DNA of 8,430 bases from JAJPHT01 sp035687045 (GTDB lineage Archaea > Thermoplasmatota > SW-10-69-26 > JACQPN01 > JAJPHT01): positions 1 to 8,430 of the forward strand of contig DASRYU010000168.1 in the NCBI GenBank assembly GCA_035687045.1, written 5' to 3'. The translations under genes were made by a program, and so were the position numbers. Below the pieces are notes generated by a model that saw nothing but the letters and a program-made list of their open reading frames with translations, searched no databases and was not told where the DNA came from. This document shows positions 1 to 5,992 of this stretch, in pieces. Numbering within the stretch: the stretch's first letter is position 1; every line of letters starts with the position of its first letter.

Positions 1-9
1 CTGCGCGCG

Positions 10-1470
10 TCAGTACGTTTTCGCGATGTGCACGGGCGTGGTGGTGTCCTTGCCGCACGCGGCGCAGGCGCCCTGGAAGCCGCGGGCGGGGAGCGCGAGC
101 TTGTGCGCCGCCTGCTTCGCGAACGCCTCGCCGAAGGCGACGTCGACGGGGATGCCGAGGACCGTCTTCTCGGTGACCTTCTGGATGCGCTCGCCGCACT
201 CGTCGCTGCCGCACCAGCCCGTCCGCGCGATGCCGACGACGCCCTTGGCCTCCTCCGCCGTCTTCACGTCCTTGATGTTCGCCGTGAGCGTCTCCCACGC
301 GCGGCTCACGAGGCCGCTCGCGTAGAGCTCCAGCGCCTCGCCAAGCGCCGTGTCCGCGGTCGCGAGGTCGACGACGCGCTTGTCGCCGTTGTCGCGGCGC
401 ACGAGGACGCACTGCTGCTTCTCGAGGTCGCGAGGCCCGAGCTGGATCTGCACGGGGACGCCGCGCATCTCCCAGTCGTTGAACTTGAAGCCCGCCGTCT
501 CGTCGCGCGTGTCGACGTGGACGCGATAGCCCGCGCGCTCGAGCTTCTGCGCGAGCGCCTTCGCGCCCTCGACGACGCCGGCCTCCTTGCCCTTGAACAG
601 GATGGGGACGACGACCGCCTGGTAGGGCGCGACCGCCGGCGGGAGCATGAGCCCCTTGTCGTCGCCGTGCACCGCGACGACGGCGCCGAGGATGCGCTCG
701 CTGATGCCGTACGTCGTCTGGTGCGCGTACTGGTGCCCGCCCGTCGCGGCCTCGTACTTGATATCGTACGGCTTCGCGAAGTTGTCCTTGTAGTGGTGGT
801 GCGTCGCGATCTGGAGCGTCTTGAGCTCCGGAAGCATCGCGTCGGCGGCGACCGTGTAGTGCGCGCCGGGGAACTTGTCCCAGTCGGGGCGCTTGCTGAG
901 GAGGTACGGGAGGCAGAGCTTCTCGCAGAGGGCGGCCGTGAGGTCGAGGTCCTCGAGGATCTGCCGCTCGGCGTCCTCATAGTCCCAGTGGGCGGTGTGC
1001 GCCTCGAAGAAGTGGATCTGACGCACGCGCAGGAAGGAGCGCGTCTGCTTCGTCTCGTAGCGGAACACGCTGACGATCTGGAAGACCTTGAGCGGGAGGT
1101 GCTTGTGCGAGCGCACCCAGAGGGAGAACATGGGGTACATCGCGGTCTCGGAGGTCGGGCGCACGACGAGCGGGATGTCGAGATCGCTCTCGCCCCCCTT
1201 CGTCACCCAGTAGACCTCGCCGCCGAACCCCTTGATCTGGTCGGCCTCCTTGTTGAACTCCGTCTGCGGGATGAAGAGGGGGAACTCGACCTCCTGGTGG
1301 TCCGTCCGGCGCATCCCCTCGCGGATGGCGCCGTCGATGGCGCGCATCACCGAGAGGCCGTACGGGCGCCAGACGTCCATGCCCTTGATGGGGTAGCGCT
1401 TGTCGATGAGATCCGCCTTCTCGATGATCTCGTTGTACCACTCCGAGAAGTTCTCCTGCTTCTTGCCCAC
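10..1470 (-). CDS. proS: Proline--tRNA ligase, archaeal/eukaryotic type
   Basis: Class II aminoacyl-tRNA synthetase that activates proline with ATP and charges tRNA-Pro in the cytoplasm. With the start I choose it has 486 residues, normal for the archaeal type. Visible parts, in residues: RPTSET at 104-109; the motif 2 region FRYETKQTRSFLRVRQ at 136-151; HGDDKGLMLPP at 268-278; a Rossmann-like anticodon-binding domain at about 279-377; and a C-terminal zinc domain with Cys420, Cys425, Cys469 and Cys472, ending in Tyr486 as in other members of this type. The bacterial editing insertion is absent. The frame stays open up to 1569, but the first 33 residues of that version are Arg-rich and unlike the family, and a TATA-like element lies inside it. 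The GTG at 1470 begins MGKKQENFSEWYNEII, which matches the usual N-terminus and lies about 30 bases from the TATA centre. The function is secure; the start is likely. Confidence 0.96.
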   Translation of the reverse strand: MGKKQENFSEWYNEIIEKADLIDKRYPIKGMDVWRPYGLSVMRAIDGAIREGMRRTDHQEVEFPLFIPQTEFNKEADQIKGFGGEVYWVTKGGESDLDIPLVVRPTSETAMYPMFSLWVRSHKHLPLKVFQIVSVFRYETKQTRSFLRVRQIHFFEAHTAHWDYEDAERQILEDLDLTAALCEKLCLPYLLSKRPDWDKFPGAHYTVAADAMLPELKTLQIATHHHYKDNFAKPYDIKYEAATGGHQYAHQTTYGISERILGAVVAVHGDDKGLMLPPAVAPYQAVVVPILFKGKEAGVVEGAKALAQKLERAGYRVHVDTRDETAGFKFNDWEMRGVPVQIQLGPRDLEKQQCVLVRRDNGDKRVVDLATADTALGEALELYASGLVSRAWETLTANIKDVKTAEEAKGVVGIARTGWCGSDECGERIQKVTEKTVLGIPVDVAFGEAFAKQAAHKLALPARGFQGACAACGKDTTTPVHIAKTY

Positions 1471-1498
1471 AAGGATCGGCCGTGCAATGCGTTGGCCG

Positions 1499-1505
1499 TA
1501 TAAAT
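1499..1505 (-). promoter_or_regulatory. TATA-like element for proS, also readable toward the plus-strand gene
   Basis: Read on the minus strand it is ATTTATA, an AT island in very GC-rich DNA. Its centre is about 32 bases from the proS GTG at 1470, so a transcript starting about 27 bases downstream would have a leader of only a few bases, typical of archaeal near-leaderless mRNAs. On the plus strand the same bases read TATAAAT and could serve the small membrane protein gene, with an inferred transcription start near 1529 and a leader of about 45 bases. Confidence 0.6.
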
Positions 1506-1574
1506 CCCGCGGGACGCTCGGCCGCTCTCGTCGCGCTCCGTCAGCCTCATCTCGCCGCGCGCGCTGCACGCCGC

Positions 1575-1853
1575 GTGCAGCAGCAGGGTCAAGGGCTCGA
1601 TATCCTGGGCACGGTCCTCGCGTGGGCGGGCTGGATCGGCGCGGCCGGCGTGGTCTTCCTCGTCCTTCTGACGCTCGCCGAGTCCGGCGCGCCCGTGGGG
1701 GCCGCGCGCGTCATCCTTCTCCAGCTCGCCGTCGCCGTCGCAGCATGCCTCGCCGTCGCGGGCATCGGGCACCTCCTGCGCGCGGTCGCCCAGGTGGGCC
1801 GCAACATGCACCGGCTCGCGGCGCTGCTGCGCGAGGCGCGGCCCCCTTCGTAG
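1575..1853 (+). CDS. Small two-helix membrane protein of unknown function
   Basis: I do not recognise a family. The 92-residue product has a short polar N-terminus, a hydrophobic helix at about residues 11-33, a short loop (AESGAPVG), a second helix at about 44-66, and a basic amphipathic tail at about 67-87. Codon third positions are strongly G/C, as in the neighbouring genes, and the hydrophobic pattern is clear in this frame only, so I take it as real. The frame is open from an ATG at 1482, but that extension is Arg/Ala-rich and overlaps the shared TATA element. The GTG at 1575 is the best start just before the first helix; no Shine-Dalgarno sequence is visible, so the start is uncertain. 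It is divergent from proS and about 100 bases upstream of the antiporter on the same strand. Co-transcription with the antiporter is possible but not shown. Confidence 0.6.
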   Translation: MQQQGQGLDILGTVLAWAGWIGAAGVVFLVLLTLAESGAPVGAARVILLQLAVAVAACLAVAGIGHLLRAVAQVGRNMHRLAALLREARPPS

Positions 1854-1859
1854 AAGGGG
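1843..1859 (+). other. Perfect hairpin spanning a stop codon
   Basis: CCCCTTC (1843-1849) pairs exactly with GAAGGGG (1853-1859) around the 3-base loop GTA. The TAG stop of the small membrane protein (1851-1853) lies in the loop and at the base of the second arm. There is no T-rich tract directly after it, so it does not look like a classic terminator. It could be an mRNA processing or stability element, or chance. Confidence 0.4.
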
Positions 1860-1940
1860 ATACGTTCTTGCGGGGCAGGCGCTTTGGGCGCCGCGCGACG
1901 ACGAGGGCTCGTCCCCCGCAGCACGGGGCAGCGACGTCGC

Positions 1941-1944
1941 GGAG
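1941..1944 (+). promoter_or_regulatory. Possible ribosome binding site of the antiporter gene
   Basis: GGAG lies 9 bases before the ATG at 1954. It supports that ATG as the start, and the first residues (MASEAGAVIL) lead directly into the first membrane helix. Confidence 0.45.
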
Positions 1945-1953
1945 CGGTCGAAC

Positions 1954-3165
1954 ATGGCCTCCGAAGCCGGCGCGGTCATCCTCCAGCTCTTCGTCCTCTT
2001 CGCCGCCGCCAAGGTCCTCGGAGGGCTTGGCGGGCTCGTCCGGATCCCGAGCGTCGTCGGCGAGATCCTCGCGGGCGTCATCATCGGGAACACGTTCCTG
2101 CGCGACTCGCTCCAGCTTTCAGGCGAGATCGAGTTCCTCGAGATCCTCGCGGAGCTGGGCGTCGTCTTCCTCATCTTCACCGTCGGCCTCGAGACGCCCT
2201 TCGAGGAGATGAAGCGCGTCGGGAAGACGAGCCTCGTGGTGGCCATCCTCGGCGTCGTGCTCCCCTTCGTCGCCGGCTACGCGATCATGGCGGCGCTCGG
2301 CTCGCCCACCATCGAGGGGCTGTTCCTGGGCGCGGCGCTCGTGGCGACGAGCGTGGGCATCACCGCGCGCGTGCTCGCCGAGATGGGCGTGCTGGGCCGC
2401 ACGGAGGCGCGCATCATCCTCGGCGCCGCCGTCATCGACGACGTGCTCGGCCTCATGGTGCTCACCGTCGTGCAGGCGCTGGGCCAGGAGGGTTCGCTCG
2501 ATCCCATCCAGATCGCGATCCTTCTCGCGCAGGCGCTCATCTTCGTCGGCCTCCTCATGTACTTCGGCGGCCGCCTCGTGCGGCGCGTGCTCCACAACAA
2601 CCCGCTGGCCGAGCGTTGGGAGTGGACGGCGCCGAAGGGCCCGATGTTCGCCATCGCCGTCGTCGTCTGCCTCGGCCTCTCCGCGGGCGCCGCGCTCATC
2701 GGCCTCGCCGCCATCATCGGCGCCTTCCTCGCCGGCATGTCGTTCGCGGCCTCCGACGCGCGCCACGACCTCGTCGAGCGCTTCGAGGGCATCGTGCAGT
2801 TCCTCACGCCGTTCTTCTTCGGCTTCATCGGCCTGCAGGTCGACCTCGGCGTCGCGCTGAGCGTGTGGCACCTCGCGCTGGGCGTGACGGTCGTCGCGCT
2901 CCTCACGAAGGTCGTGGGCTGCGGCCTCGGCGCGCTCGCCCTCGGGAAGCGCAGCGCCTTCGCCATCGGCGTGGGCATGATGCCGCGCGGCGAGGTCGGC
3001 ATCATCGTCGCGCTCATCGGCCTCTCGATGGCGGCCATCCCCGAGGGCCTCTACGCGGTGGTGGTGGCGATGAGCCTCCTCACGACGCTCCTCACGCCGC
3101 CCATCCTCGTGTGGGCGTTCCGGCGCCTGCCGCCCGCTCAGCCGGAGCGGCGGAACGCGGCGTAG
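1954..3165 (+). CDS. Na+/H+ antiporter, NapA-like (CPA2 family)
   Basis: Integral membrane exchanger of 403 residues, predicted to swap cytoplasmic Na+ for external H+ (pH and salt homeostasis). The whole chain is a run of hydrophobic helices typical of the CPA2 fold. Key signatures are ATSVGITARVLAEMGVLGR at 130-148 (the unwound crossing helix), AAVIDDVLGL at 158-167 with the ion-binding pair Asp162-Asp163, Lys319 in LLTKVVG (the position of the conserved lysine in electrogenic members), and MMPRGEVGIIVAL at 342-354. The sequence around the Asp pair closely resembles my recollection of Thermus thermophilus NapA. The Asp-Asp pair plus the Lys points to electrogenic 2 H+ per Na+ exchange rather than the electroneutral Asn-Asp type; this is inferred from family knowledge. 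There is no C-terminal TrkA-N/RCK domain, so regulation by nucleotides as in Kef systems is unlikely. The last 28 bases overlap the convergent secreted-protein gene. A K+/H+ specificity cannot be excluded. Confidence 0.92.
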   Translation: MASEAGAVILQLFVLFAAAKVLGGLGGLVRIPSVVGEILAGVIIGNTFLRDSLQLSGEIEFLEILAELGVVFLIFTVGLETPFEEMKRVGKTSLVVAILGVVLPFVAGYAIMAALGSPTIEGLFLGAALVATSVGITARVLAEMGVLGRTEARIILGAAVIDDVLGLMVLTVVQALGQEGSLDPIQIAILLAQALIFVGLLMYFGGRLVRRVLHNNPLAERWEWTAPKGPMFAIAVVVCLGLSAGAALIGLAAIIGAFLAGMSFAASDARHDLVERFEGIVQFLTPFFFGFIGLQVDLGVALSVWHLALGVTVVALLTKVVGCGLGALALGKRSAFAIGVGMMPRGEVGIIVALIGLSMAAIPEGLYAVVVAMSLLTTLLTPPILVWAFRRLPPAQPERRNAA

Positions 3166-4325
3166 GCGCCGACGACGCCGACGAGCGCGAGGGCGCCCAG
3201 GAGCGGCGCGCCGAAGAAGGGCACCGCCGTCACCTCGACGCTCTCGCAGAAGCGCGCGGGCACGCCGTTGAGGAAGGGCACGACGCTGTACGTGTACGTC
3301 TGGCCCACGATCGTCGAGTCGTCCGTGTAGCTCGTGGCGTCGGCCTCGAGGAAGGCGAGGAAGACCTCCTCGCCGGACGCGTCCGTGCGCACGATGGCGT
3401 AGCCGTCGGCGCCGGCGACCTCGCTCCACGAGAGCGCGATGGCGCCCTCCGCGCCGGCGGACGCGGTGACGACGCTGCACTGGAAGGACGTCTCGCCGCA
3501 TTCGCCCTCGCCGCCCATGGCGCCGTCGATGAACGCGAGGGGCGGACCCTGGCCGAGCCACAGGATGACGACGAAGGTGCAGTCGGGCGCGACGGTGGGG
3601 CCGACCTCGACGCGGCCGCCGCCCTCCGGCACGACCGCCGTCGCCTCGTGGAAGAGCGTGTAGGACAAGTCATCGTGCGCGAGGTAGGACGAGAGCGCGA
3701 CGACGACGCCGGCGCAGTCCTCGCCGACCTCGAGCGTCGCGCTGATGCGGTCCTCCGCGTGCAGCTCCGCCTCGAAGAGCGCGTCCGTCTCGAAGCTCGT
3801 GCCGTCGGCGCGCGTGATCGTGTAGGAGAGCGCCGTCACGTCGGCCGCCACGCACTCGCCGGGCATGCTGAAGTCGCACGCGCCCTCGCCGCCCTCGGCG
3901 GCGTCGAGCATCTCGCCCTCCCACGGGTCGCCGAGCCATAGCTCGACGCGGAAGGCGCAGTCGGGGATGTCGGCGGTCATCTCCCAGTAGACGAAGTCCG
4001 CGTGCGCGCGCGGCGGGTACCCCCACGCCTCCTCCCACGCGACGAGCCAATACTCCGCGCCGTCGTAGGCGGAGACAAGGAGCGTGAGCATCGCGCCGTC
4101 GCACGCGAGGGGACCGTTCGCCTGGAACCACACGTGGTCCCCCTGGCGAAGCTCGGCGGCGCCGTCCACCTCTTCGCTGGAGCCGTCCGCGCGGGCGGCG
4201 TTGTACCAGAACGAGACGTCCTCCGGCTCGCAGTCCGGCGCGGCAGGCTGCGCGGAGGCGGAGGGGAAGGTGGCGAGGCTGGCAAGGAGGAGCAGGCCCA
4301 CGACGGGCGCGAGCGCGAGGCGCAT
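3138..4325 (-). CDS. Secreted, membrane-anchored surface protein with duplicated four-Cys domain and fibronectin III-like domain
   Basis: A 395-residue product, not a family I can name. Order of parts: signal peptide at 1-26 (hydrophobic core VVGLLLLASLATF, cut probably after ASA or SAQ); repeat 1 at about 31-150; repeat 2 at about 157-276; a fibronectin III-like beta domain at about 284-368 (IALSWSEVAGADGYAIVR and YTYSVVPFLNG); and a C-terminal hydrophobic helix at about 371-391 followed by RRSG. The repeats share Cys-Cys-Cys-Cys spacing (32, 75, 123, 150 and 158, 204, 249, 276), an ARADGSS/TRADGTS segment, and DC-F-x-V-x-LWLG...GGEG-x-C ends, suggesting disulfides outside the cell. The chain is acidic, as is common for exported archaeal proteins. 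ATG at 4325 is chosen because AGGTGG sits 5 bases upstream; a GTG at 4334 would overlap that site. The partner or ligand is unknown. It may be co-transcribed with trmJ, 77 bases upstream. Confidence 0.85.
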   Translation of the reverse strand: MRLALAPVVGLLLLASLATFPSASAQPAAPDCEPEDVSFWYNAARADGSSEEVDGAAELRQGDHVWFQANGPLACDGAMLTLLVSAYDGAEYWLVAWEEAWGYPPRAHADFVYWEMTADIPDCAFRVELWLGDPWEGEMLDAAEGGEGACDFSMPGECVAADVTALSYTITRADGTSFETDALFEAELHAEDRISATLEVGEDCAGVVVALSSYLAHDDLSYTLFHEATAVVPEGGGRVEVGPTVAPDCTFVVILWLGQGPPLAFIDGAMGGEGECGETSFQCSVVTASAGAEGAIALSWSEVAGADGYAIVRTDASGEEVFLAFLEADATSYTDDSTIVGQTYTYSVVPFLNGVPARFCESVEVTAVPFFGAPLLGALALVGVVGAYAAFRRSG

Positions 4326-4330
4326 TCGCC

Positions 4331-4336
4331 CCACCT
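4331..4336 (-). promoter_or_regulatory. Shine-Dalgarno site of the secreted protein gene
   Basis: Read on the minus strand it is AGGTGG, with a 5-base spacer before the ATG at 4325. It is the best ribosome binding site in the window and settles the start against the GTG at 4334, which lies within it. A leadered mRNA here fits an internal operon gene. Confidence 0.7.
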
Positions 4337-4402
4337 TTTCGCGGCGCCGCGCGAGCCGCTTGTGGAGCGGCGCTCGACGTCGGCGGACCGCTCAAGGAAA
4401 CG

Positions 4403-5245
4403 TCAGGAGGCGTCCTTGTCCGGCGAGGGTTCCGACGCGTCGGCCGCCCCGTCGTCCTCGCTTGTCCACTGCCCCTCGCCGACGCCTGGCGGGGGCCACG
4501 CGCCGAGTCGCTTGAGCGTGCGGGAGAAGGTCCCCATCAGGCGGTGGTACTCCCACGCCGTGAGACCCGCGCGGCCGAGGACGCGGCGGAACATCATGTC
4601 GCTCTGCTCGACGCGGTGCTTCTTGAAGCCGAGGTCCGTGTTGAGGTGGCTCCACGTGCGGTAGAGGATCTCGCGCTCGTGCGGCTTCGCCATCGTCACG
4701 TACGGGAGCTTCGCGTGCACGGGGCGCGACATCTCGTAGAGCGCGACCGACACCGCGTGGCTGAGGTTCATGCTGCGGTAGTAGGGGCTCGTCGGGATGG
4801 TGCAGAGGATGTCGCACGTCTCGACGTCCTCGTTCGAGAGGCCGAAGTCCTCGCGGCCGAACACGAGACCGATGCGCCCGCCCATCTCGTCGAGGCGGCG
4901 CGCGACGGTCTCGAGCGGCTCGGACATGCGCAGGTGCGCCTTGTTGAGCGTGCTGATGCGCGCCGCGAAGCCGACGAGCACGTCCACGTGCCGCTTCGCG
5001 TCCTCCAGGCGCGGGAGGATCTTCGCCTCGTTGAGGACGCGCTGCGCGTGGACGGCGCGCACGCGCGTCTCGTCGTCGGGCGGCGGCGCGTTCACGAGGA
5101 TGAGCTCGCCCACGCCGAAGTTCAGCATCGAGCGCGCGGTGTGCCCCACGTTGTCGCGGTACTGCGGCTCGACGAGGATCACGCTGAAGCGCGACTCCGG
5201 GAGGGGCTCGTCGGGGCGCGGGTTCGTGGGCTCGTTGAAGGTCAT
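4403..5245 (-). CDS. trmJ: tRNA (cytidine/uridine-2'-O-)-methyltransferase TrmJ
   Basis: SPOUT-class (SpoU/TrmH) RNA methyltransferase that uses S-adenosylmethionine; TrmJ family members 2'-O-methylate position 32 of tRNA, and characterised archaeal enzymes are largely cytidine-specific. The product has 280 residues. Visible motifs: VEPQYRDNVGHTARSMLNFG at about 25-44 with Asn32 and Arg38 (motif 1), FGREDFGLSNEDVETCD at 129-145 (motif 2, with the REDFGLSNE signature), and SMNLSHAVSVALYEM at 158-172 (motif 3, part of the trefoil knot binding the cofactor). A C-terminal helical part at about 215-248 (MMFRRVLGRAGLTAWEYHRL) fits the TrmJ C-terminal extension, and the last 25 residues are acidic and probably disordered. 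The ATG at 5245 lies 6 bases after the stop of the upstream DUF3198-like gene, so the two are probably one transcript. The family is certain; the exact base modified is inferred. Confidence 0.93.
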   Translation of the reverse strand: MTFNEPTNPRPDEPLPESRFSVILVEPQYRDNVGHTARSMLNFGVGELILVNAPPPDDETRVRAVHAQRVLNEAKILPRLEDAKRHVDVLVGFAARISTLNKAHLRMSEPLETVARRLDEMGGRIGLVFGREDFGLSNEDVETCDILCTIPTSPYYRSMNLSHAVSVALYEMSRPVHAKLPYVTMAKPHEREILYRTWSHLNTDLGFKKHRVEQSDMMFRRVLGRAGLTAWEYHRLMGTFSRTLKRLGAWPPPGVGEGQWTSEDDGAADASEPSPDKDAS

Positions 5246-5251
5246 GCGACC

Positions 5252-5644
5252 CTACGCGCGGCGGGTGACGAACTCCGACTCCTTCGCCGAGATGCGCTTG
5301 CGGTACGCGTCCGGCAGGCGCTTCGAGATCTCCTCGAGCTGGCCGCGTCGCGCCGCGAACTCGCTGCGCTTGGGCGTGTCGAGCAGGCGCTCGAAGCGGC
5401 GGCGCAGGATGAGCTGCTCGCCGACCCAGAAGCCGCCCCAGATGAGGAGGATGGGCGCGACGATGAGGAGGATGAGGTTGTAGTCGCCCTCGCCGGGGCG
5501 GTTCACGAGGTTGCCGTACTGCGTGAGCCAGCCGGGCGTCGTGTCGGCCCAGTTGTAGGTGGCCGCGATGATCGTGCCGATGAGGCCGATGACGAGCAGG
5601 ACCGCGCCAAGCTCGAGCATGTGATTCTTCGTCCACCGCGCCAT
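5252..5644 (-). CDS. Small membrane protein, DUF3198-like
   Basis: A 130-residue protein: helix 1 at about 11-30 (LELGAVLLVIGLIGTIIAAT), an external or loop segment with several aromatic residues at about 31-55, helix 2 at about 56-77 (LILLIVAPILLIWGGFWVG), then a basic, helical soluble tail of about 50 residues (RRRFERLLDTPKRSEF...). Two helices followed by a soluble C-terminal part match my memory of the Thermoplasma acidophilum Ta0354 family (DUF3198), whose soluble tail was solved by NMR; this assignment is tentative and the function is unknown. The open frame continues upstream to 5845, but that part is low-complexity Arg/Pro/Ser from the intergenic repeats. The ATG at 5644 (MARWTKNHMLELG) directly precedes the first helix and has a TATA-like element at the right distance. 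The gene is probably first in an operon with trmJ. Confidence 0.82.
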   Translation of the reverse strand: MARWTKNHMLELGAVLLVIGLIGTIIAATYNWADTTPGWLTQYGNLVNRPGEGDYNLILLIVAPILLIWGGFWVGEQLILRRRFERLLDTPKRSEFAARRGQLEEISKRLPDAYRKRISAKESEFVTRRA

Positions 5645-5675
5645 GGGTATCGGAGCCGGGGAGCCCGGAACCGAG

Positions 5676-5683
5676 CCATAAAC
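5676..5683 (-). promoter_or_regulatory. TATA-like element upstream of the DUF3198-like gene
   Basis: On the minus strand it reads GTTTATGG, preceded by AGGATAC. Its centre is about 36 bases from the ATG at 5644, which would give a leader of about 10 bases. It is an AT-rich spot in an otherwise GC-rich spacer. Confidence 0.45.
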
Positions 5684-5698
5684 GTATCCTACTTTGGC

Positions 5699-5722
5699 CA
5701 GCGGGCGCTCGCGCGCCCGCTG
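5699..5722. other. Perfect 10-bp inverted repeat (hairpin) in the divergent spacer
   Basis: CAGCGGGCGC (5699-5708) pairs exactly with GCGCCCGCTG (5713-5722) around the 4-base loop TCGC. It lies just upstream of the TATA-like element of the DUF3198-like gene. It could be a protein-binding operator or a structured element; no T-tract supports a terminator. Confidence 0.5.
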
Positions 5723-5732
5723 CGCCTGGAGC

Positions 5733-5926
5733 GGAGGCCGAGGCCGAGGCCGAGGCGCGGCGCCGAGGGGGGACGAGGACCAGGACGAGGACGAGGGAGG
5801 ACGAGGATGAGGACGAGGACGCTCGACGGTTCGCTCCCTTCCCATCCTCCGCGCGTCCTCCGCGCTCTCCGCGCTCTCCGCGGTGAGCGGCTCCGTAGCG
5901 CCGCGGCACTCGGAACCCGGAACGCG
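5733..5926. repeat. Cluster of four unrelated short tandem repeats in a noncoding spacer
   Basis: Within the 348-base gap between divergent genes (5645-5992) I see four repeat types in a row. GGCCGA occurs three times at 5736-5753. GGACGA-type hexamers occur about eight times at 5771-5821, with single changes (GGACCA, GGATGA) and one 4-base GGGA interruption. A 9-10-base CTCCGCG-containing unit occurs about four times at 5845-5882. CGGAAC plus two bases occurs twice at 5911-5926. Open frames through it translate to low-complexity Arg/Pro, Ser or Leu-Val runs and have no start signals, so I regard it as noncoding. The repeats may expand or contract by slippage. Confidence 0.75.
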
Positions 5927-5949
5927 GCGCTCCGTTTCGAAATCGCATC

Positions 5950-5957
5950 TTTCTTAA
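5950..5957 (+). promoter_or_regulatory. TATA-like element upstream of the WYL-like gene
   Basis: TTTCTTAA, in the only AT-rich stretch before the gene (5937-5957). Its centre is about 40 bases from the ATG at 5993, implying a leader of about 13 bases. No Shine-Dalgarno sequence is visible before the ATG, consistent with a short-leader mRNA. Confidence 0.45.
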
Positions 5958-5992
5958 CCCACCGGCACGCATCTGCGGCTCGGGATGCACCA

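Noticed and set aside
28..1503. Long plus-strand open frame opposite proS
   Set aside because: Its product is a monotonous Arg/Ala/Leu/Asp/Val sequence mirroring the proS codons; the opposite strand encodes a complete, motif-rich synthetase.
1884..3941. 685-codon plus-strand open frame across the antiporter and the secreted protein gene
   Set aside because: Arg/Ala/Gly-rich product with no motifs; it runs out of frame through one real gene and antisense through another, as expected in GC-rich DNA.
4337..4402. Separate promoter or terminator between trmJ and the secreted protein gene
   Set aside because: Only a 6-bp stem (GCCGCT/AGCGGC) and a weak TTTCCTTGA stretch are present; neither is convincing enough to list.
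5733..5926. CRISPR array
   Set aside because: Units are 6-10 bases and mostly directly adjacent; there are no 25-37-base repeats with unique spacers.
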